Notes: generated by a model not told the origin, from the letters alone. A stretch of 64,000 nt of DNA from Actinomycetes bacterium (GCA_025358355.1 JANYJX010000012.1:1-64000); one strand, 5' to 3'. Positions 26,407 to 34,651 are shown, counted from the stretch's first letter. Made by a program: numbers and translations.

Positions 26407-27625
26407 CGCCTTCGATTGTACGGAGCCGACTACGGTCACCCCTGTGGACAATGGCGTAGAGGCCAAGCAAGGCTGCGCTTCCGAGCGTCACCAGAAGGCC
26501 AAGGGCAACTAGGGAGAGGAGCCGACGGCCAGGCGATCGGCGCGAGCTCAGAGACGACGGCTGCAAACGGCTCAGGGGCGCCGTGGTCTCGATCGATTGG
26601 GCCGAACGGTCGGCCCCAACACCGTCTCCCTTGGATGACACCGACAAACGGGAATCGGCCGGAGCACCAGAGCGAGACGACACGGCCGTGGCATTTGGGA
26701 TCGCAATGCCGCCGCGTGCCTGCGCGTGGGCTGTGCCCGCACTCGCACCCTCTAGCGCAGAGCGCAGCTCGACCTGGCCTACTGGCCGCCTTGCGTGAGG
26801 CGAAGCGGTCACGCGATGCAGCGCAGGGGCAGCAGGCTGGGAGGTTGTCCACGCGTCGTCAGGAACTGTCGAAGCGGGATGCGTCGCTGCTGGCAGAGGT
26901 GCCGGAGCGACGGCCGCGTTGGGCTCGGTGACAGGCGCAGGCACATCACTGGGAGGCGAGTCGGTTGGTGTCGAGCTCGGCGCGGCCGATTGAGTTACCG
27001 AAGGCTGCAGTGGCGGTGGCTGAGGCGCCGAGGCGGACGTGGTCGGAGCTGGTGCAAGCGACGGCTGGGGAGACGGAGCCGTCGTGGGAACGGGGACAGG
27101 TCTCGGAGCAGGCGCAGGCACCGGAGCCGGAGCCGGCGTCGGGGTAGGCTCGGGAGTCGGCGCCGCCCGTGGCGGGAGGAACGTCAGCGGGTCGAGGTAT
27201 CCCTGGTCGTTCGACGCCGTCCGAACTCCGAGATGGACATAGGGCTCGGCGAGCTCGGGATCTCCGGAGGGCCCAACGGTGCCGACGATCTGCCCATCAG
27301 ACACGGTCGATCCGCGCGAGACCACCGCGGAGCCGAGATGCGTGAGTGTCACGGCGTAGCCGTCGCCCGTCATCACCGTGATGACCAGGCCGCTCTTCGG
27401 GACAGTGCCGACGAAGCTCACTCTGCCCGAGGTCGCAGCGCGCACGTCCTCGCCCGCAGCTCCGCCGATGTCAACGCCGCGATGCCCACCACCCGCGTAC
27501 GGGCTGGACGACCCAAAGTTGAACGGACGGAGCATCGGGCCACTCGCGGGCCACGACCACGCGCGGGCTCCCGCGGGAAGCGCAAGGGAGATCAGCATCA
27601 AGGCACCAACAATCGTCCGCCGCAT
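26120..27625 (-). CDS. Secreted M23-like protein with Pro-rich linker and C-terminal helix
   Basis: The annotated frame is 501 aa: a signal peptide (about 1-22), an M23/LytM domain (about 35-155), a long Pro/Ala/Thr linker (about 160-300) and a C-terminal membrane helix (about 386-410). The zinc motif HRGVDIGG and the THLG histidine are present, but the HxH motif reads YVHLG, so the first His is replaced by Tyr. Zinc ligands remain while a catalytic residue is lost. The frame then overlaps metG by 287 bp. A one-base loss just after the helix (about HRGDR followed by an out-of-frame TAG) would explain the tail. Alternatively it is an inactive amidase activator-like protein. Confidence 0.7.
   Translation of the reverse strand: MRRTIVGALMLISLALPAGARAWSWPASGPMLRPFNFGSSSPYAGGGHRGVDIGGAAGEDVRAATSGRVSFVGTVPKSGLVITVMTGDGYAVTLTHLGSAVVSRGSTVSDGQIVGTVGPSGDPELAEPYVHLGVRTASNDQGYLDPLTFLPPRAAPTPEPTPTPAPAPVPAPAPRPVPVPTTAPSPQPSLAPAPTTSASAPQPPPLQPSVTQSAAPSSTPTDSPPSDVPAPVTEPNAAVAPAPLPAATHPASTVPDDAWTTSQPAAPALHRVTASPHARRPVGQVELRSALEGASAGTAHAQARGGIAIPNATAVSSRSGAPADSRLSVSSKGDGVGADRSAQSIETTAPLSRLQPSSLSSRRSPGRRLLSLVALGLLVTLGSAALLGLYAIVHRGDRSRLRTIEGDELLPDDADLLRELDAPHWARVHDDRGRHPRPASAPAWSRHLLSDRGRRACVESGARGRRAGARAQGIRRPDRHCVARASGSARRLERLLPSNDR
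26415..26420 (-). promoter_or_regulatory. -10 box of a probable leaderless promoter (metG)
   Basis: TACAAT on the minus strand lies 8 nt before the metG ATG with no Shine-Dalgarno between. It is close to the sigma-70 consensus. The -35 is not clear. Confidence 0.5.
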
Positions 27626-27686
27626 CAAGCCACGCTCCTTCGCTGTATTGGCATTGTCGTCTTTTTTGACAACGTGAAGAAGGTGA

Positions 27687-27715
27687 AGAGTAGCGAAAGG
27701 CTCGGCTGTCGTCAA
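27687..27715 (-). promoter_or_regulatory. Sigma-70-like promoter of the M23-like gene
   Basis: On the minus strand TTGACG, a 17-bp spacer and TACTCT are arranged as a standard promoter. It lies about 60 bp before the ATG at 27625. The leader contains AAGGAG before the start and a weak TTGTC/GACAA dyad around an A-run. Confidence 0.6.
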
Positions 27716-27721
27716 CTGTGA

Positions 27722-28537
27722 CTACAGGCCGGTGTTGTAGAGCGCGTTCTTGGATACGCCCGTGAGACGCGAGACGAGCGCTGCGGCGCGTCGCCGCGGG
27801 AAGCCTTCGGCGACTAGCTCGGCCATGGCCGAAGCGGCTACGGTGTCTACCGCAGACATGATCTCGACAGAAGCGCCGCCAAGGACGATCGTGATCTCAC
27901 CTTTTGGCGGATCGACGAACCGCGCCGCGACCTCTGAGGCGGAGCCACGTGCTATCTCCTCGAAACGCTTCGTCAGCTCACGACAGACAGCGACCTCACG
28001 CGCGGGCAGCGCGGCCGCAAGGCTCGCGAGAGCAGCCGGCAAGCGGCGCGGCGACTCGAAAGCGACCACGGAATACGGCCAAGACGCGAGCTCGGCCCAC
28101 AACGCGTCGCGCTCGGCGGCCCGACGCGGCAGATAGCCGACGAAGCGGTACTGCTCGCCGGCGAGGCCGCTTGCCGCCAGCGCCGTTTCGACCGCCGACG
28201 GCCCGGGAAGAACCGTCACTGGGATCGCCCTCTCGATTGCTGCATCAACGAGACGTGTCCCCGGATCGTTGATGGTGGGAAGACCCGCGTCGGAAACGAG
28301 CGCAACTCGCGCGCCCGCCTCGAGCGCCGGCAGAAGCTCGGCGACCCGAGCCGCCTCGTTGTGCTGGTGGTAGCTGCGGAGCCGCCCGGCCACTGCGATC
28401 CCGTGTCGCTGGAACAGAGAAGCGGTATGGCGAGTGTCCTCGCAGAGCACGATCTCGGCCGATCGCAGCTCCTCCAGAACGCGCAGCGTCACATCTTCGA
28501 GATTGCCGATCGGGGTCGCACAGATTGCGAGCGGCAC
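27722..28537 (-). CDS. rsmI: 16S rRNA (cytidine1402-2'-O)-methyltransferase
   Basis: The 271-aa SAM enzyme of the tetrapyrrole methylase fold modifies C1402 of 16S rRNA. It shows AICATPIGNLEDVTLRVLEELR, VLCEDTRHTASLF, LVSDAGLPTINDPGTRLV, and GEITIVLGG. Its start is two bases from the end of the ROK kinase gene. Confidence 0.95.
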   Translation of the reverse strand: MPLAICATPIGNLEDVTLRVLEELRSAEIVLCEDTRHTASLFQRHGIAVAGRLRSYHQHNEAARVAELLPALEAGARVALVSDAGLPTINDPGTRLVDAAIERAIPVTVLPGPSAVETALAASGLAGEQYRFVGYLPRRAAERDALWAELASWPYSVVAFESPRRLPAALASLAAALPAREVAVCRELTKRFEEIARGSASEVAARFVDPPKGEITIVLGGASVEIMSAVDTVAASAMAELVAEGFPRRRAAALVSRLTGVSKNALYNTGL

Positions 28538-28539
28538 GG

Positions 28540-29445
28540 CTAGCGAAGACCGTCGAGCGTCTCGAAACCGACGAGCGCGGCGCCGATCAGACCGGCCTCC
28601 TCGCCGAGCGTGGCATCGACGATCTGCAGGTTCTCGTCGGCCGGTTCGATCGCCTCACGACGAGCCGACGCACGGGCAGGGTCGAGGATCAGGTCACCCG
28701 CAGCGGCACCGAAGCCACCGCCGATCACGACGACATCGGGATCGAAGATGTTTGCCAGCGAACCGATCGCGGCGCCAAGTAGCTCGCCGATGCGCGCAAG
28801 CGCGGCCACCGCGGCGGCGTCACCTCCCCGTGCACGCGCGACCAACTGATGCGCATCCGCATCGTCGCCCCACAGCGCGCGCGCAGCGCGATCCGCGGCA
28901 TGGCCGGAAGCGACAGCTTCCAGATGCCCACGCCCGTGACAGTTGCCCTGACACGGCTGTCCGCCAGCCTCGACGACGATATGACCAAGCTCGGCCCAGC
29001 CCCGGTACAGATGGTCGTCGATCACGATTCCGCCGCCAACTCCGGTGCCCAGAGTGAGCATCACTAGGTTGCTTGTCCCGCGCCCCGCGCCGAGGCGCCA
29101 TTCGGCGAGCGCAGCCGCGTTCGCATCGTTCTCGACCCCGACCGGCAGCCCGAATCGAGCGCGGATCCCAGCGCCGGGATCGATGTCGTGCAGCGGTAGA
29201 TTCGTCGCCCGCACGCCCCGACCCGTCCTACGATCGAAGTTCATCGGCGCACCGAGCCCGACGGCGACAATCCCGTCTTCGAGCACGTCCGCGATGACCG
29301 TGTTCAGCGCCTCTAGCACCGCCTCTTGAGAGCCGCTCGGTGTCGCAATCTCCATCGTCTCCCCGATCACGCCGGCGCGATCGACGACGCCGGCGAGAAT
29401 CTTCGTCCCGCCGAGGTCGACCCCGATTGCCCGTTCTGCCTGCAT
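28540..29445 (-). CDS. ROK-family sugar kinase (probable glucokinase)
   Basis: The 301-aa kinase has ATP-binding IGVDLGGTKILAGVV, the substrate loop VGVENDANAAALAEW, the phosphate-2 motif LTLGTGVGGGIVID, and a zinc-like loop QPCQGNCHGRGHLEAVASG. The loop differs from the usual CxCGxxGC pattern. VVIGGGFGAAAGDLI ends the nucleotide fold. Glucokinase is the best guess, but other sugars are possible. The ATG giving MQAERAIGVDLGG is chosen. The gene is divergent from the LCP protein and shares a tiny promoter region. Confidence 0.88.
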   Translation of the reverse strand: MQAERAIGVDLGGTKILAGVVDRAGVIGETMEIATPSGSQEAVLEALNTVIADVLEDGIVAVGLGAPMNFDRRTGRGVRATNLPLHDIDPGAGIRARFGLPVGVENDANAAALAEWRLGAGRGTSNLVMLTLGTGVGGGIVIDDHLYRGWAELGHIVVEAGGQPCQGNCHGRGHLEAVASGHAADRAARALWGDDADAHQLVARARGGDAAAVAALARIGELLGAAIGSLANIFDPDVVVIGGGFGAAAGDLILDPARASARREAIEPADENLQIVDATLGEEAGLIGAALVGFETLDGLR

Positions 29446-29453
29446 CGCGCGGC

Positions 29454-29460
29454 TACCATA
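29454..29460. promoter_or_regulatory. Overlapping divergent -10 boxes (ROK kinase / LCP protein)
   Basis: The 24-bp gap holds TACCATA. Read on the plus strand it gives TACCAT 10 nt before the LCP ATG. Read on the minus strand it gives TATGGT 9 nt before the ROK ATG. One symmetrical element could therefore serve both directions. Confidence 0.5.
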
Positions 29461-29469
29461 CCGCCCCGG

Positions 29470-30642
29470 ATGCCCGACCAAGAGAAGCCCTACCGCCGCT
29501 ACCGCGGCGGCCGGGTCAAAGGGCGGGTCCCACTGCAACGGCATCTCGGGGCGTCGGGCAAAGCAGGTCGCTCCGGCCGTCCGTCGGACGGGTCGCCGCG
29601 GCCTCCGCGGCGCCTCCTCGGGCGGATTCGCTGGAAGCTGTTCTTAGCTCTTGCTCTCCCACTGCTGCTGCTCCTCTTGGTCGCCTGGGGGTTGGCGAGC
29701 TACCTCGCGTTCTCCCACGGCATCGGTGGCGCCAACAGCCTTGTCCCTGCGAGCGTGCGAAGCCAGCTGACGAACCAGAGCGGCTTGCTCTCGTCGACGC
29801 CGACGACCATCCTCGTCTTCGGGACTGACGGTGGCGAGACAGGACGCGCTGGCTCGCGCCACTCCGACTCGATCATGCTCGTCCGCACGGACCCGAGCCG
29901 CCATCGGCTTGCGTACCTCTCGATCCCGCGCGACCTGCGCGTCGAGGTTCCTGGCTACGGCGCGAACAAGGTCAACGCAGCGTTCCAGTTCGGCGGGCCA
30001 ACGCTCGCGCTGCGCACCGTCAAGGATCTCACCGGGCTCGACGTCAACCACGTCGCGTTCGTCGATTTCGCCCACTTCAAGGAGCTGATCGACGCCGTCG
30101 GCGGCATCGACGTGACCGTCAAGAAGCCGATTCTCTCGAACAAGTTCGACTGCCCGTACCGCTCGCAGAAGCGCTGCGATCGCTGGCCCGGGTGGCATTT
30201 CGCGAAGGGTACGCAGCACATGGACGGCCGCCGTGCGCTGATCTTCTCGCGGATCCGCGAGAACAAGCTCGATCCGTCGGAGACCGACTTCGCGCGCGCC
30301 GCCCGCCAGCAACAGGTGATTCAGGCGACCGCGGCCAAAGTCACAGGATTCTGGTCAGCGGTGAAGCTCCCGTTCACCGGCGGCAAGATCGTCAAGCCGC
30401 TGGCTACGGATCTGTCAGCGTGGGAGATCCTGCAGCTCGGCTGGGCCTACTTCCGCTCCAGCTCGAGCAACGCGCTCCATTGCCGCCTAGGCGGCGAGCC
30501 CCAGTCTGTGGGCGGGCAGTCGGTCATCGTCGGATCGGAGGACAACGCCGCCACGATCGCGATGTTCTTGGGGCGATCGTCGCCGCTGCCTCCGCCGAAG
30601 GGCCTTCCCTACGCCCCCGGCTGCACTGTCGGCAGCTCGTAA
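29470..30642 (+). CDS. LytR-CpsA-Psr (LCP) family glycopolymer transferase
   Basis: The 390-aa membrane-anchored enzyme attaches teichoic acid-like or arabinogalactan-like polymers to peptidoglycan. A basic cytoplasmic N-terminus (about 1-55) precedes one membrane helix (about 58-82). The LCP domain follows with ILVFGTDGGE, SRHSDSIMLVRTDP, LSIPRDLRVEVPGYGANKVNAAF and DAVGGIDVTVKKPI, then ALIFSRIRENKLDPSETDFARAARQQQVI. Conserved Arg and Asp residues of the phosphate-binding pocket are visible. Confidence 0.94.
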   Translation: MPDQEKPYRRYRGGRVKGRVPLQRHLGASGKAGRSGRPSDGSPRPPRRLLGRIRWKLFLALALPLLLLLLVAWGLASYLAFSHGIGGANSLVPASVRSQLTNQSGLLSSTPTTILVFGTDGGETGRAGSRHSDSIMLVRTDPSRHRLAYLSIPRDLRVEVPGYGANKVNAAFQFGGPTLALRTVKDLTGLDVNHVAFVDFAHFKELIDAVGGIDVTVKKPILSNKFDCPYRSQKRCDRWPGWHFAKGTQHMDGRRALIFSRIRENKLDPSETDFARAARQQQVIQATAAKVTGFWSAVKLPFTGGKIVKPLATDLSAWEILQLGWAYFRSSSSNALHCRLGGEPQSVGGQSVIVGSEDNAATIAMFLGRSSPLPPPKGLPYAPGCTVGSS

Positions 30643-30648
30643 GTCCCA

Positions 30649-30993
30649 CTAGCTCTCCTTCGCGGGCGGCGGCTTCTTCGTCTCACCGCCTTTGTCGCCG
30701 GAGCCGGAGCCCTTCTCGCTGCTGGTGGATTTCTCGGTCTTGCCGGAGGATTCGCCCGACGACGAGCCGCTCTCCGACGAGCCGCCTTCGCCGTCCGTAC
30801 TCGGCTTGCGTCCGGCGCGGCCGTAGTCGGTCGCGTAGAAGCCGGAACCCTTGAAGTGCACCGCGACCGGGAACAGGATCTTCTCGACCGGCCCAGCGCC
30901 ACATTCCTGACAGACCTCGATGGGAGCATCCGCGAACCGCTGGAAAATCTCGAAGGTATGCCCCTTCGGGCAGCGGTACTCGTAGATCGGCAT
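30649..30993 (-). CDS. FmdB-family zinc-ribbon protein
   Basis: The 114-aa product has an N-terminal zinc-ribbon PIYEYRCPKGHTFEIFQ with VCQECGAGPVEKILFP, as in FmdB regulatory proteins. The first knuckle is CPKGH instead of CxxC, which is frequent in actinobacterial members. The C-terminal 45 residues are low complexity (Ser, Gly, Glu, Lys). Function in this family is poorly known. Confidence 0.88.
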   Translation of the reverse strand: MPIYEYRCPKGHTFEIFQRFADAPIEVCQECGAGPVEKILFPVAVHFKGSGFYATDYGRAGRKPSTDGEGGSSESGSSSGESSGKTEKSTSSEKGSGSGDKGGETKKPPPAKES

Positions 30994-31012
30994 CAGCGCT
31001 GCAGCCTAATGG

Positions 31013-31462
31013 TCAGGGCTGATCCGGCGCGCCCATCCCCGGCAGCCCTGCCGCTGGCGGCGGCGCGTCGGCCACCGGCAGCCCCGCTCCTCTCCACGCG
31101 GCGAAGCCACCGATCACGTCACCGGCGCTCGCGAAGCCGAGATCGACGAGAGTCGCTGCGGCCAGCACCGTCGAGCAGCCGTGATCACACAGGAGCACGA
31201 GTCGTTGCTCCAGCGCGGCGATATGCGGGTTACGCGACACGCTGCCCGGCGCGACGCGCCATTCGAGAACCGTGCGCGGGATGTGGAGCGAGCCAGGAAC
31301 GATCCCATCGCGCCGTCGGGAGTCATGCGAGCGGATGTCGACGATCAATGCGCCGTCCGCCGCAGCAGCGAAAGCTTCCAGGGGCTCGAGTCGCGCGATT
31401 CGCGCTGTCGCCGCCGTAAGCAGCTCCTCGAGCGTTCGCGTGCATGCCACAGCGCGCATCAT
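31013..31462 (-). CDS. Rhodanese-like domain protein
   Basis: The 149-aa protein carries one rhodanese domain. DGALIVDIRSHDSRRRDGIVPGSLHIPRTVLEW is followed by the active-site loop LLCDHGCSTVLAAATLVDLG, with Cys in place for persulfide formation. DVIGGFAAWRGAGLPV ends the fold. Two adjacent ATG codons can start it. It is divergent from a secreted-protein gene across an 18-bp gap. Confidence 0.9.
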   Translation of the reverse strand: MMRAVACTRTLEELLTAATARIARLEPLEAFAAAADGALIVDIRSHDSRRRDGIVPGSLHIPRTVLEWRVAPGSVSRNPHIAALEQRLVLLCDHGCSTVLAAATLVDLGFASAGDVIGGFAAWRGAGLPVADAPPPAAGLPGMGAPDQP

Positions 31463-31468
31463 CGCGCC

Positions 31469-31474
31469 TATCCT
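31469..31474 (+). promoter_or_regulatory. -10 box of a probable leaderless promoter
   Basis: TATCCT ends 6 nt before the ATG of the secreted-protein gene, in the 18-bp divergent gap, with no room for a Shine-Dalgarno sequence. Confidence 0.45.
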
Positions 31475-31480
31475 CTGGCG

Positions 31481-31978
31481 ATGCGCAGCGTCGTCGTCGC
31501 GGCAGTCGTGGCCCTCGCAGTGGTGAGCGCGGCGACGGCGGGGAGGAACCCTCCCGACCAGGGCGTCCTCGTTCCGGGAGTGAGCCTCGGCGGCGCGAAG
31601 CTCGGCTGGACAACAGCCCAAGTCGAGGCGATCTGGGGCGGCGCCGAGGGCCATTGCAGAAGCTGCAGGCGGGACACGCTGTATTTCAACCGCTACGCGT
31701 TCCGGCCGCAGGGCGTCGGGATCGAGCTCGTGCGCGGGCGCGTCGACGCGATCTTCACGCTGTGGGCGCCGGCGGCGTGGCACACGTCGCTCGGCCTGCG
31801 GATCGGCGAACCGCTGATCCGCCTGGCGGCCACCTACCCGGCAACACTGCACACGCAGTGCGCGGGCTATGACGCATACACGATCGTCGGCAGAACAGGG
31901 CAGAGCGCGATCTACGTCTCAGACAACAAGGTGTGGGGCTTCGGCCTGGTGCGATTCGGCCGCTCGGTCTGCGTCTGA
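31481..31978 (+). CDS. Secreted protein, function unknown
   Basis: The 165-aa product has an N-terminal signal peptide (VVVAAVVALAVVSAATAGRN). A mature domain with GVSLGGAKLGWTTAQVEAIWG is followed by strands that hint at a small beta-rich fold. Four Cys (HCRSCRR, TQCAGYD, RSVCV) may form disulfides. Its 3' end overlaps the convergent MFS gene by 60 bp. Related sequences are typical of Thermoleophilia-type genomes, but I cannot name a family. Confidence 0.65.
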   Translation: MRSVVVAAVVALAVVSAATAGRNPPDQGVLVPGVSLGGAKLGWTTAQVEAIWGGAEGHCRSCRRDTLYFNRYAFRPQGVGIELVRGRVDAIFTLWAPAAWHTSLGLRIGEPLIRLAATYPATLHTQCAGYDAYTIVGRTGQSAIYVSDNKVWGFGLVRFGRSVCV

Positions 31979-33199
31979 CTCGACCCGTTCGAGAGACCTC
32001 ACAAGCGGGATCACGGCGAGGATCGGGACGCCGAGCAGCGGCCACAGCGCCTGATAGCCGTGCGTCGTGCGCAGGTGCGGCGTGAGCAGGTCGACCGCAA
32101 CACCGGCAAGCGGGACCCCGATCAGCAGCCCAAAGCCCTTCGTCGTCGTCGCGAGCCCGGAGATCGCGCCGCGGTCGTTCGCCGGCATCAGCTTGAACAA
32201 CAGTCCCCACGCGAGCGTCATCACCGCGCCGGCCGTGATCGCGACAAGGAAGATCACCGGCAGATACCAGTAGCGCCACACCTGGATGAGCCCGCCCGCA
32301 AGCATCCCTGCGCCGTAGACGATCGAGCACGTCCAGATCACACGTGCGAGTCCGAACCGGTCGCCGAGCCGCCCCGCGATCAACGCGGCGACGACGTAGC
32401 CGCCTGCGATCGTGCCGAGAACCGCGGTCGAAACGCCGACCGATTTCTGCCCCAAGCCAACCGTGAGATAGAGGACGACGAACGAGCGACCGCCAGCGAA
32501 CGCTCCCTCCCACGCCGCGTTCGCGATCAGAAATCGGCGCACGTCTCCGTTCGCGGTGAAGACACGCCACGAGTGGCGCAGATACGTCCCGATCCCCTCG
32601 AACACGCGCGCGTCGCCACCCGTCTCGCGCAGGAAGATGATCGGCACCGAGCACGCCGCGACGACGACGAACGCCGCCACGAGAAACGGCGCCGCATGCC
32701 AGATATGCAGTAGGGCGGCTCCGCCGATCAGCGCGGTGCCGAGCGCGATCCCGCGCAGCAGGTGCTGGACTCCCTGGGCACGCCCGTAGACCGCCTCCGG
32801 CAGGAGATCGGGGTACAGGCCGCGGTACGGCGGCTCGTACACGTAGTACGCGAAAAAGAACGCGAACACGAGCAGCGCCGTCGTCCACAGGTTCGGCATG
32901 AACGCGACGAGAGCGAGGCAGAAGCCCATCGGGCCGATCGCAGCGAGCATGAACGGGCGCCGCCGGCCCATCGGCGTGTGGAAGGTATCGCTCCACGGCC
33001 CGATCACGAGCGGCACTGTGAGTGCGAACGCGCCTTCGGCGCCGAGGATCAGCCCGATCAGGCTGGTCGAGTTGGTGAACTCCTTGAGCAGCCGGGGCAG
33101 GTACGCCGCGGTCGTCGTCAGCGAGAACGCAAGGCCGAACGCGCCGAGTCCCAGCGTCCAGACCAGCCGGCGCGACGAGCCCGCGCTAGCGGACGACAA
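31919..33199 (-). CDS. MFS transporter, 12 membrane helices
   Basis: The product is about 426 aa. The first helix reads LVWTLGLGAFGLAFSLTTTAAYL, and the loop 2-3 motif is DTFHTPMGRRRPFML, the family signature. The second half includes AGRLGDRFGLARVIWTC and ends with a charged tail. Substrate is unknown, and the motif resembles sugar/cation symporter types. The start is taken as TTG, overlapping the TetR stop by 14 bp. That overlap supports co-regulation by the TetR protein. Confidence 0.85.
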   Translation of the reverse strand: MSSASAGSSRRLVWTLGLGAFGLAFSLTTTAAYLPRLLKEFTNSTSLIGLILGAEGAFALTVPLVIGPWSDTFHTPMGRRRPFMLAAIGPMGFCLALVAFMPNLWTTALLVFAFFFAYYVYEPPYRGLYPDLLPEAVYGRAQGVQHLLRGIALGTALIGGAALLHIWHAAPFLVAAFVVVAACSVPIIFLRETGGDARVFEGIGTYLRHSWRVFTANGDVRRFLIANAAWEGAFAGGRSFVVLYLTVGLGQKSVGVSTAVLGTIAGGYVVAALIAGRLGDRFGLARVIWTCSIVYGAGMLAGGLIQVWRYWYLPVIFLVAITAGAVMTLAWGLLFKLMPANDRGAISGLATTTKGFGLLIGVPLAGVAVDLLTPHLRTTHGYQALWPLLGVPILAVIPLVRSLERVESDADRAAESHQAEAPHLVV

Positions 33200-33797
33200 G
33201 ACCGCCGCAGACGACGTCGAGGATCGTCCGTTCGGCACGCGCGACCTCGTCGTCGCCGTCCGGCAGCTGCCCGAGCACCCAGCCGGTGAGGATCTCTTCG
33301 AGGCCGCCGTAGATGATCCAGCTTGCAAGCCGCGCGTCCAGATCGCGCCGGAAAACACCCTTCGCCTGGCCTTCCTCGACGATACGCTGGAGGACGAGGA
33401 ACACCTCGCGTACCTCGTCCACCTGCGCCTGTAGATGCGGGCTGCGCGCCACCTCGCGCACCATCACGCGCACGAGATCGGGGTCGTTCCGCCAGGAGCG
33501 CAGGATGACTTTCGTGACGCCGCGCAGCTTCTCGTCGGCCGGCTCGTCGTCGGCCTCGACCCGGTGCAGCGTCTCGAGCAGCGCGCGCCAGTTCTCGCGA
33601 AAGACCGTCGCCAACACCTCTTCCTTCGACGAGAAGTAGTGGTAGAGCAGGCCATGCGCAACCCCGGCTTCCTCGGCGATGTCACCGACACGGGCGCCGT
33701 GGTAACCGCTTCGCGCGAAGACCCGGACTGCGGCGTCGAGGATCAGACGGCGCTTGTCTGCCGCGGCGTCGGGGATGGCGATTGAACGGTCAGTCAA
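33186..33797 (-). CDS. TetR/AcrR-family transcriptional regulator
   Basis: The 203-aa repressor has an N-terminal HTH: KRRLILDAAVRVFARSGYHGARVGDIAEEAGVAHGLLYHYFSSKEEVL. A helical ligand-binding domain follows. The chosen TTG start (TDRSIAIPDAA) overlaps the HAD stop as TTGA. It lies directly before the MFS gene, its likely target. The ligand is unknown. FadR-like repressors share the C-terminal pattern, but that is not decisive. Confidence 0.9.
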   Translation of the reverse strand: MTDRSIAIPDAAADKRRLILDAAVRVFARSGYHGARVGDIAEEAGVAHGLLYHYFSSKEEVLATVFRENWRALLETLHRVEADDEPADEKLRGVTKVILRSWRNDPDLVRVMVREVARSPHLQAQVDEVREVFLVLQRIVEEGQAKGVFRRDLDARLASWIIYGGLEEILTGWVLGQLPDGDDEVARAERTILDVVCGGLVVR

Positions 33798-34471
33798 GCG
33801 GTTAAGCCTAGCGCCGCCGGCAGCGCATGCAGCGACTCGATGCGGTCGGTCTCGTCCAGATGGAGGCCGTCGCGGTCGACGAGGATCGCGCGCATCCCGA
33901 GCGCCCGTGCGCCCGCGATGTCGTCGCGATACGAGTCGCCGACCATCACAGCCTCGCCCACGTCCACCCCGAGTACGGCGAGCGCCGCCTCGAAGATCGA
34001 CGGGTGCGGCTTGATCCGGCCGTGCATCCAGGAGCCACATGCAACGTCGACGTCAAGCTCGTGATGTCGGGCGAACTCCTCGAGATCGCGCTGGCCGTTC
34101 GAGATCAGGCCGACGCGCAGTCCGTGGCGACGCATCTAGGCGAGCGTCGGCAGCGCGTCGTCGTAGAGGAAGAAGTTGTGGTGTCGCTCCCACCGGCGCA
34201 CCATCTCGATCGCGCATTCGCGGCAGCCGTCAGGCTCGCCGCCCATCCCGACCATGATCTGCTCGGTGAACAGGATCCAGACCTCTTCGTCGTGCACGAG
34301 CTCCGGATGGTGCTGAGTTTCCTCGATCGCAGCGAGGCGCGCGGGTTCGTAGCGCGCAGGGTCGAGGACGAGCCCGTGCTCCGCACCAAGCCGCTGGTAC
34401 CCCTCCGGCCCAAGCTCCGGCCCCGGGTGGAACAGCGTGAAGTCGACATCAAAGATGACTGCGCGCAGCAT
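33794..34471 (-). pseudogene. HAD-family phosphatase interrupted by an in-frame TAG
   Basis: One HAD hydrolase is split into two abutting ORFs of the same frame (34136-34471 and 33794-34135). The only break is a TAG at 34136-34138, read as LPTLA-stop-MRRHGLRVGLISNG. All motifs survive: FDVDFTLF (I), LISNGQ (II), RIKPHPS (III) and MVGDSYRDD (IV). A single substitution such as GAG to TAG would restore it. The ATG right after the stop could restart translation. It may be a recent pseudogene, a sequencing error or a read-through case. Confidence 0.8.
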
Positions 34472-34478
34472 GCCGTCG

Positions 34479-34484
34479 AGGATA
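34479..34484 (-). promoter_or_regulatory. -10 box upstream of the split HAD gene
   Basis: TATCCT on the minus strand lies 7 nt before the ATG at 34471 with no ribosome-binding site, directly after the tRNA-Pro terminator hairpin. Confidence 0.4.
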
Positions 34485-34490
34485 GAGATA

Positions 34491-34524
34491 GAGACGGGGA
34501 CACACTTCCGTGTATCCCCGTCTC
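34491..34524 (-). terminator. Hairpin terminator after tRNA-Pro
   Basis: GAGACGGGGA and TCCCCGTCTC form a perfect 10-bp stem capped by an inner ACAC/GTGT stem with loop TTCC. It begins 14 bases after the tRNA end. The minus strand then reads TATCTCTATC, which is T-rich but not a pure T-run. Confidence 0.65.
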
Positions 34525-34537
34525 AATTCCACCACCA

Positions 34538-34611
34538 TCGGGGTGCCCAGATTCGAACTGGGGGCCTCTCCGACCCGAACGGAGCGCGCTACCAGGCTGC
34601 GCCACACCCCG
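34538..34611 (-). tRNA. tRNA-Pro (anticodon CGG)
   Basis: A complete cloverleaf is seen on the minus strand. The acceptor is CGGGGTG/CACCCCG, the anticodon arm is CTCCG-TTCGGGT-CGGAG with anticodon CGG, and the T arm has AGTTCGAATCT. CCA is not encoded. A TACCCT -10-like element (34621-34626) lies 9 nt ahead, divergent from the Nif3-like gene's promoter. Confidence 0.95.
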
Positions 34612-34639
34612 AGCCGAGAAAGGGTAGCGGGTAACCGAC

Positions 34640-34645
34640 TACCAT
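34640..34645 (+). promoter_or_regulatory. -10 box of a probable leaderless promoter (Nif3-like)
   Basis: TACCAT lies 6 nt before the GTG of the Nif3-like gene. The 40-bp gap also holds the tRNA-Pro promoter on the other strand. Confidence 0.45.
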
Positions 34646-34651
34646 CGCGCT

